Source of the DNA: Strigops habroptila
Taxonomy: Eukaryota; Chordata; Aves; Psittaciformes; Psittacidae
Assembly (NCBI RefSeq): GCF_004027225.2
Contig: NC_044279.2
Span: forward strand, 49,934,744 to 49,998,743
Length of the DNA: 64,000 bases
Direction of reading: 5' to 3'
In this document: piece by piece, positions 57,801 through 64,000 of the stretch
Numbering within the stretch: the stretch's first letter is position 1
Layout of the letters: every line of letters begins with the position of its first letter
Translations under genes and position numbers: made by a program
Notes under the pieces: model-generated
Database searches by the model: none
What the model saw: only the letters and a program-made list of their open reading frames with translations
Told to the model about the DNA's origin: nothing

Positions 57801-60800
57801 TACCCAATCCAGCTGCGTAAAAGTAGATACGATGCTACTTAGATAAAGCATGTGTTATTTCTAATGCACAAATTAACACAAAGCATGCTTAACATTTAAA
57901 ATACCTTTTAAAAATTGTATTTTACAGTTCTTTCTTTTCTAAAGCAGTAGGCCCTTTTAATTGTTCTCTACTATTTGTATAGCAAATTTCATTTATATAC
58001 TTAGCCAGTACTAGAAAGCACATGAGAGCAGGGATTTCCTGTAGTTCTAAAAATCACATTATTTGTCTCCAAAGACAGCAATAACTGGCCCATACTCCTC
58101 TTCCTCACCAGAGTCAATATTCAGGTTTATGTGTGCTAAGCCTTTGTAGCCTGCTGATTGAAACTCCAGTGCTAGGAAATAGTTTTGCAGTGTTTTGAAA
58201 GCAAGTTTTCCAGTCCAAAAGACATAATGACAGGGACATTTTTTTTCTGCACTTCCCATTTAAAGCCACTTAAATTCATGTTCTAATACTATGATGAGTA
58301 TTGGATGTTGTTTGTGAGCCCCTTGGCAGAAGTAGTGTAGGAAGAAAAGATTAAGGGAACACTGAAAAATATGCTTTTGTTTAACAGTGCTGCAACAATG
58401 CATGAGAGGAGTGGCATATTTTTAATGTGGGATTTGGAGATGTGTAGAGCTTTGTCTTTTTTAACAGTATTTTGTTTGTGGTGTAGGGTTTTTTCATTTT
58501 TTTTTTTTTTTTTGTTTTGTGGGGTTTTTTTTTTTGTTTTGGTTTTTTCAGGTTTTTTTTTGTGGGTTTTGTTTGTTTGTTTGTTTGTTTTGTTTGTGGT
58601 TGGGGGTTTTTTTAGTAGAGAATAGATGAATGAAAAGACATAGGTGTAGGCCAGGGGAAATCCATCTCTAAATACAAATCAAACATTTTGATTTAAAGAA
58701 TCCATTCTGAAGCCAATAGTCATGTCTTGGTGGTTGAGCACTCAGCATCTACACAGTAGTGTAAGATACACAAGCTGGTAGCTCCTAATTTTTGCAGTGT
58801 ATTTGCATGTTTTCTTACAAGGCACTGTGGAGTTTATTTGTATTCAGTACCAGATAGCAATTATACATTTTATATTTCCAGCTGTACAAATGAGATAATT
58901 GAGGAAATGAGTGGAAGGTGTCTCATCAATATGTGACTTGAACTTCAGAACTGAAAAATGTGAGGAGGAACATTATGGTCTATTTTTCAAGGAGTTTGAA
59001 CAAATTAATTGTTGGTTAAATCTTACCTTGATTTGAGTATATGTTGAACAATAGCATGAAAGAAGGTCACTCGAGTGTGTGTGAATTTTCAAAACATTTC
59101 AATAAATATTTTAAGCATCATGCAGATGTTGCACTCTCAGTTTCTCAAAGCCAAACAGTTGAGGTTTTGTCCACTCTAAAAATTATAGAGCAGGTATTAA
59201 TCTTTTTTCTTTCTACAGTATCAAGGATTCAGCTATTAAATTCCTGTTCTGACCCAGCAGCTGGTTTTTTTCATAGTCTTGAGCACTGGGATTGAGGTGG
59301 ATCTTCTGAGTACATGTTCATTCAGAAGAAGGATGGTAAGTGGCCAAACTGAATCGGTGGAAGAAGGGTGTGTTTTTTACTGCAAGATTGTAACAGTGAA
59401 TACCTGCCAGAGACAGGTACAATTCAATTGAACTACATGTGGCCTGTAATTTTCTTCATAGTTTATCTTGAGTATTTAAATTTGGTTAAAAATATATTAA
59501 ACGCAGTAGATGGCAATATGCTAAAAGCTAATTTGGTTGGTTTATCTCTTTTTTCTAAAAATAACTTTGTTCAAAGGGTTAAAATTTCAGTTGTGGTAGG
59601 CATGGAAAAAAAGTCTGTTCCTTGAAGTTATGGTCTATTTTTCCTCTTAAACTTCTACTAGCTCTGCAGCTTTTTACACTTTGCAGTTTCTCAAGCTGCA
59701 TTACCCCTCATTACATCTCATATTTAGTCCTTTATTACTATTGGTAACTTGCTTTCAAATGAGTTTTCCATTGTTCAGGGTTCTAGTACTGGTAATGTTG
59801 GGAGAAGATTTGCTGGAGTTGTACTTCACTATCCTTTCTTTTATCACAAAGTGGCCTTGTGGAATGAAGCATTTTCTCAGTTTGTGTTCTGGATCTCTCT
59901 GGTTTCTTCAGTGTGTATTGATGAAAAAATAATGATCTTCAACAAACTGTTGCACAAGTGTATTATGCATTATATTTGCTTTTTTATGCTAAAATGTGAA
60001 TCTAGGAAATTAAGATCATATCTAAAAATTATTTTCCTACATATATATATTTCAGTTTTCATACACATTAGATCTGCTTTTCAAAAATTAAACCACAGTG
60101 CTCACACAGCTTGTACCTCCAGTTTGCATCACTTATTTTGCTCCTTATTTGACTTCTGTCATGGGTTAGAAATCATTTTAAGATGTTATTATGTATCTGT
60201 CCATTTGTTCATTTTGTTAAGCAGGAATCTGTCTGGCAAATGAGAATTTGATCACAGTGAATACTTTGAGCATTTAGCAGTAAATACAAGAAGTCTTAAC
60301 TTTGATATATTATTCTTTCTCACAAAAGCAAAGTTTGGATGTTGAAATTGGTGAGCAGCTTTGAGCTTGGGTGTCTTCAGTTTTTAATGTGTTCTGTGCA
60401 ACACTTGAGTTCTAAGAAAGTGGTTTTCCCTATTGAAATGACCACACTGAGATATTTTTTTCCTATTTCTAAGCGATTTCATGGCTGCTGAGATTCCTTG
60501 AAGGGAAAAATTGGAAGTTCTTAAACACAGTCAAAACTTCAAAATGAGAACAGCTCAATTGGGTGTCGTAACTCAAGGACTTGGTCCAAACAGGGGGACT
60601 GCAAGAATTCTTCCCCAGAGGAAGTAAAGACAATTTAAATGACTGCAGCCAGAGATCAGTAGCACAGATAATCCAGTAGCAGTGGCATGTTAAAGGTGTA
60701 ACTGTAATGGTGGTTGTATAGTGACAGACGGAAACAGTACTTATTTTTAACAGTTAAGCACTTCTGGCTTTCCATTTGAAATACAAATTCTTCTCTTGCA

Positions 60801-62164
60801 GATTCTTGGACTTTGCTACTTTGCTTTTTCTTCCTTTAAACCAGTTTCAGAGGCTATTTTGAATAGGATATTCAAGTAATTCTGGCATTTTTCCTTGAGA
60901 ACTGAGTTGAGTTTGAAAACTGGGTACCTTAATCTATCTTTCCCTTTCAGAGTTGTTTTTTCCCCGACAGATTCTTGCTACATTAAACAAGTGAAGCCAC
61001 ATAACAAACATTTCAGTAATCAGGCCAACATAAAGTACTCATAAATTATCACCAGGCAGTTCTAAATCTGTCATAAATTCTTACTGAGTTGTTCACAGGA
61101 ATGTTTATGTAATTGAAAGAAGCTATAGAAAGGAAGTTAAGTCTCCTTTTTACAAGTTAAATCAACTACAGCAAGATGAAGAACACTCACACATTGGCTT
61201 TGGATCAGTGGAGATATTCTTGAAAAGCAAACCTTTATGAAATTTTTATTACGAAATCAAATTCAAGGTGTAAAGGTTATCAGTTTTTTAAGTGTCACTG
61301 ATTTGTACATTGCTTGCATATTCCTTGTATAACAGGGTATCACCTTGATCAGGGAGTTAAAGATTTGGAATCATTCCAGCAAAGCTATTTTTGGCATAGA
61401 TGGGAACATAGATGTAATGTAGGATGTGTTAAAGCTGGGAATCTTTGAAAGGGGTCCAAGGAGTCACAGTTCCACAGATGTGAACCCCTCTCCTTCCCCG
61501 CCCTCCCCTGGCTCCAAACCTGCTGAATAAGATGCTATCATACATGACATCCGTTAAAAAGAGGTGTAGAAGATGCAGTGAAACACAGATAAATATGTAA
61601 GGGGATGTTTATGATATTTTAGATTGAAAATTACAAAGTAAAGCATAAAAGCAACTGGCAGGGGTTTGTACACCAATGAGTGAAGTATCAGTAAGCAAAG
61701 TAAATGAGAGATAATTTGTATTAAACTTATGCAGTTAACAAAAAGCAGTTTATTCCATTGATCACAGTGACAGAGTTATGAAATATGATGTTGGAAAGAC
61801 AAAATATTTGGAATATGTTAATCACAGGGATAGGAAATTTACAATCTTAACAGAACAGGGGCAAGGATGCTGTTTTTCAGACTAAAGAATTTTGAATCGG
61901 CAAATCCAAACAATAAATAGCCAAATGTCTAAGATGGGTAAGATGAATTGTCCTTTGAATCACACCTTGAAAAAATGAAAAATTTCTGAAGGATTGTGAA
62001 TATGATAATTCTGGTGTTTTGAAAGAGGTGGCCAAGGCAACTATTGCCCTGAAGTCAGTCCTGCCTAAAACAGTGGAATGGCAGATTTAAGGTTATATGG
62101 AAAAGTAGAGTCTACCCCAAACATCACAGAATGTTTCTAGGTATTGCTGATTGTTGTGGGTTTA
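54805..62164. other. Gene-free region downstream of APAF1
   Basis: About 7.4 kb with no recognisable coding exon on either strand. Frames such as 56393-56659 (+), 56665-56973 (+) and 59749-60243 (+) show no known motif and no splice context. A T/G-rich low-complexity stretch lies at about 58480-58615. In human the next gene is ANKS1B on the opposite strand; I could not find its exons here, though its 3'UTR could extend into this region. Confidence 0.5.
58480..58615 (+). repeat. T/G-rich low-complexity tract
   Basis: Long T-runs alternate with G and TTTG repeats (for example TTTGTTTGTTTGTTTG near 58569). It accounts for the odd F/V/C-rich open frame at 58371-58625. Confidence 0.85.
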
Positions 62165-62356
62165 TGTTTTTTGTGGAGAGACACTGGAAGAGATTGTCCA
62201 GAGAACTTGTGGCTGCTGCATCCCTGGCAGTGTTCAAGGCCAGGTTGGATCGGGCTTTGAGCAGCCTGCTCTAGTGGAAGGTGTCCCTGCCCGTGGCGGT
62301 GGATTGGAACTGGATGAGCTTTAAAGTCCCTTCCAACCCAAACCATTCTATGAGAT
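62165..62356 (+). mobile_element. CR1 LINE 3'-end fragment
   Basis: Contains GCAGTGTTCAAGGCCAGGTT, GTGTCCCTGCCCGTGGCGG and CCTTCCAACCCAAACCATTC, ending without the octamer tail. It is the only transposon I recognise downstream of APAF1. Confidence 0.9.
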
Positions 62357-64000
62357 TGGCTAGGAAGTGCAGTATTGCACACAGGTGATCTGTGCCTTCA
62401 GGTGAAACATGTTTTGTTTTCCTAGTGCAGTTTCCTTGTAGATTGTGTCATATAATGACTAGATTTCTGTCTGGGAAACAGGTTTCCCCGAAGTCAGATT
62501 GGCAGGGATGTTTTTCCCCATTTGTTTCTGTAGTATAGGGGACAGGCTGTGTGTATCACCAGCTGGAATTACTTAAATACTTCTCACCTAAGGGCATTCC
62601 TGCCACATCAGGGGTTGGGGATAATGATGGCACCTTTGTACTCTCTTTTCTTTACAACTTCTTGTAAAAATAAGTTTAATTTCTAGGTTTTTGAGGTATT
62701 TGGCCTAGGTAATTCTTGAAGCTTTACATAAGTGTAGGTGAGAAATTAATGGCTGTGACAGAGACATGGCCATGGTGATTGATCTAACATCTCATATTCA
62801 ACCTCCACTCATGCACAGCATTCCCAGATACTTGGAGGTCTCAGTAGATTCACTCAGTTCCAATGAAGAATTTTCACGTAATCCATCACTGATACATTCC
62901 AGGCTGTATAGAATAGTAGAAGTATATAAAGGTAACTTAAACAAAAAGAATACTACTAATCTTTGCAATGTAAACTAAAGAAATAAGTAGTACTATCCTC
63001 AATTACATTCATTAGGATATTTTTGCTTAGGACATGCTCAAGCCCTTAATTCTGCAGCCTAGCAGTTTTCATTATCCAACAATTACAAGCAGAAGAATGA
63101 AGGCTGCACTGGATCTAATAGATTTTTGAAATTAGTGTAGTCTATTTCTTTTTTCCTCATGGTGTCACTATAGGATAAAGTTAATGCTCTTTGGGTATTC
63201 TCTATTCTGGAGCATATTTCCATTTCCTTTGTCTCACTCTGACTTTCTGTGTTTTCTATTATGTGGTTAGAAAAGATGATAATGGATATACTGCCTTGAA
63301 ATTTGGACACGTTTTCTTAAGCACTGACCCGTCTTTAACGTTGTGCATGAATTTTTAATTTTGTTTTTTAATAGGATTTTATTATTATACATTTAGTTTT
63401 GGATAAGGATCTGGAGAATTTGAGCAGTTCTAGTGACTTGAAGATAGGAATTGTCATGTTTAAAAAAATTATAAAAAGGTTTGTATCTTACAATTAAGTG
63501 AGCTTATGATGCTAAATCTGTGATGTATTTTCCATGTGTGAGGAAGAAGTCTAAGGCCCTCAGTTTCTGTCTAAGCTTCGCTTTTTCCGTAAGGCTTTTG
63601 TAAAGTGTTTCAAATTCAGCTTTTTCGATTGATACAAAAAATAGTTTTCCAAGCTCTTGGTGGCAAGAGTAGAGAGAGAGTATTTTGTTTCATTTACATA
63701 CCTGATAGCATTTTAATCTATCTAGTTGTTTCCACTTTACCCAGACCCACATTCTCAAAGATATCTACATAGCTGACTTCCACAGTGGAAGGGTGAAAGA
63801 TGTGCTACTAGCAAATGCATATAAACATTAAGTAGGACTGAAGAGAAATTTCCTTGTGATATTGTACAAGAGCGGGAGCCAGGCATGGAGGTGCCGTTTC
63901 CTGTTCCTGCATTTGGAGCACATCTTTCCTGAAAGGTGAAAGACATAGGCCTTTTCCTTGACTTCTCTTTTCTGGCTCTTCAGTAGGACAGCAGTGTTTG
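62357..64000. other. Non-coding sequence at the window end
   Basis: I see no exon with splice sites, RNA gene or repeat in these 1.6 kb. Frames at 62766-62978 (+), 63083-63310 (-) and 63755-63946 (-) have no recognisable product. Confidence 0.5.

Noticed and set aside
56057-58259. Minus-strand frames as last exons of ANKS1B
   Set aside because: Synteny makes ANKS1B a possible neighbour, but none of the translations show a PTB or other recognisable ANKS1B segment.
59749-60243. 164-codon plus-strand frame downstream of APAF1
   Set aside because: Phe/Leu/Ile/His-rich translation of AT-rich DNA, overlapped by another frame (59681-59932), with no motif or splice context.
1-64000. CRISPR arrays, tRNA or rRNA genes, operons
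   Set aside because: No spaced direct-repeat array, cloverleaf or rRNA sequence was seen, and the gene structure is eukaryotic with introns.

Overview
The window is vertebrate, almost certainly avian, nuclear DNA. Its genes are split by short GT-AG introns. Its repeats are CR1 LINEs with the (ATTCTATG)n tail typical of birds, plus one LTR of a kind I associate with neoavian endogenous retroviruses. The three host genes, in the order SLC25A3 - IKBIP - APAF1, match the synteny I know from human chromosome 12q23. No bacterial, viral or CRISPR-like system is present. APAF1 fits in about 34 kb here, with introns much shorter than I would expect from mammals.

Layout. 1-7554 (+): the 3' part of SLC25A3, the mitochondrial phosphate carrier. 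The window opens inside an intron, so the promoter and the exon for the N-terminal targeting region lie upstream. It holds two tandem, mutually exclusive copies of exon 3 (3A, 3B), exons 4-8, and an intronic H/ACA snoRNA that fits SNORA53 (5900-6144). 7555-12047: a gene-free gap between two convergent 3' ends. About 12048-20400 (-): IKBIP, with a membrane-anchor exon, a short shared exon and two alternative terminal coiled-coil exons, giving predicted proteins of 355 and 378 residues. About 20030-20930: a CpG island between IKBIP and APAF1, acting as a bidirectional promoter. 20735-54804 (+): APAF1. I could assemble all 26 coding exons in frame (1249 codons plus stop), with CARD, NB-ARC and WD40 propellers. 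54805-64000: no recognisable gene, only low-complexity DNA and a CR1 tail.

Repeats sit mostly in APAF1 introns: a diverged CR1 in intron 10, an LTR in intron 12, two CR1 copies in inverted orientation in intron 14, CR1 ends in introns 5 and 15, and a small nested palindrome in intron 5.

How the genes relate. SLC25A3 supplies phosphate to the mitochondrial matrix. APAF1 is the cytosolic cytochrome-c sensor that builds the apoptosome. IKBIP is a small ER-membrane coiled-coil protein reported to be a p53 target sharing the APAF1 promoter. The most useful observations are the snoRNA structure, the duplicated SLC25A3 exon, the retained alternative splice choices in APAF1 and IKBIP, the inverted CR1 pair, and the palindromic insertion. 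I found no previously undescribed system.
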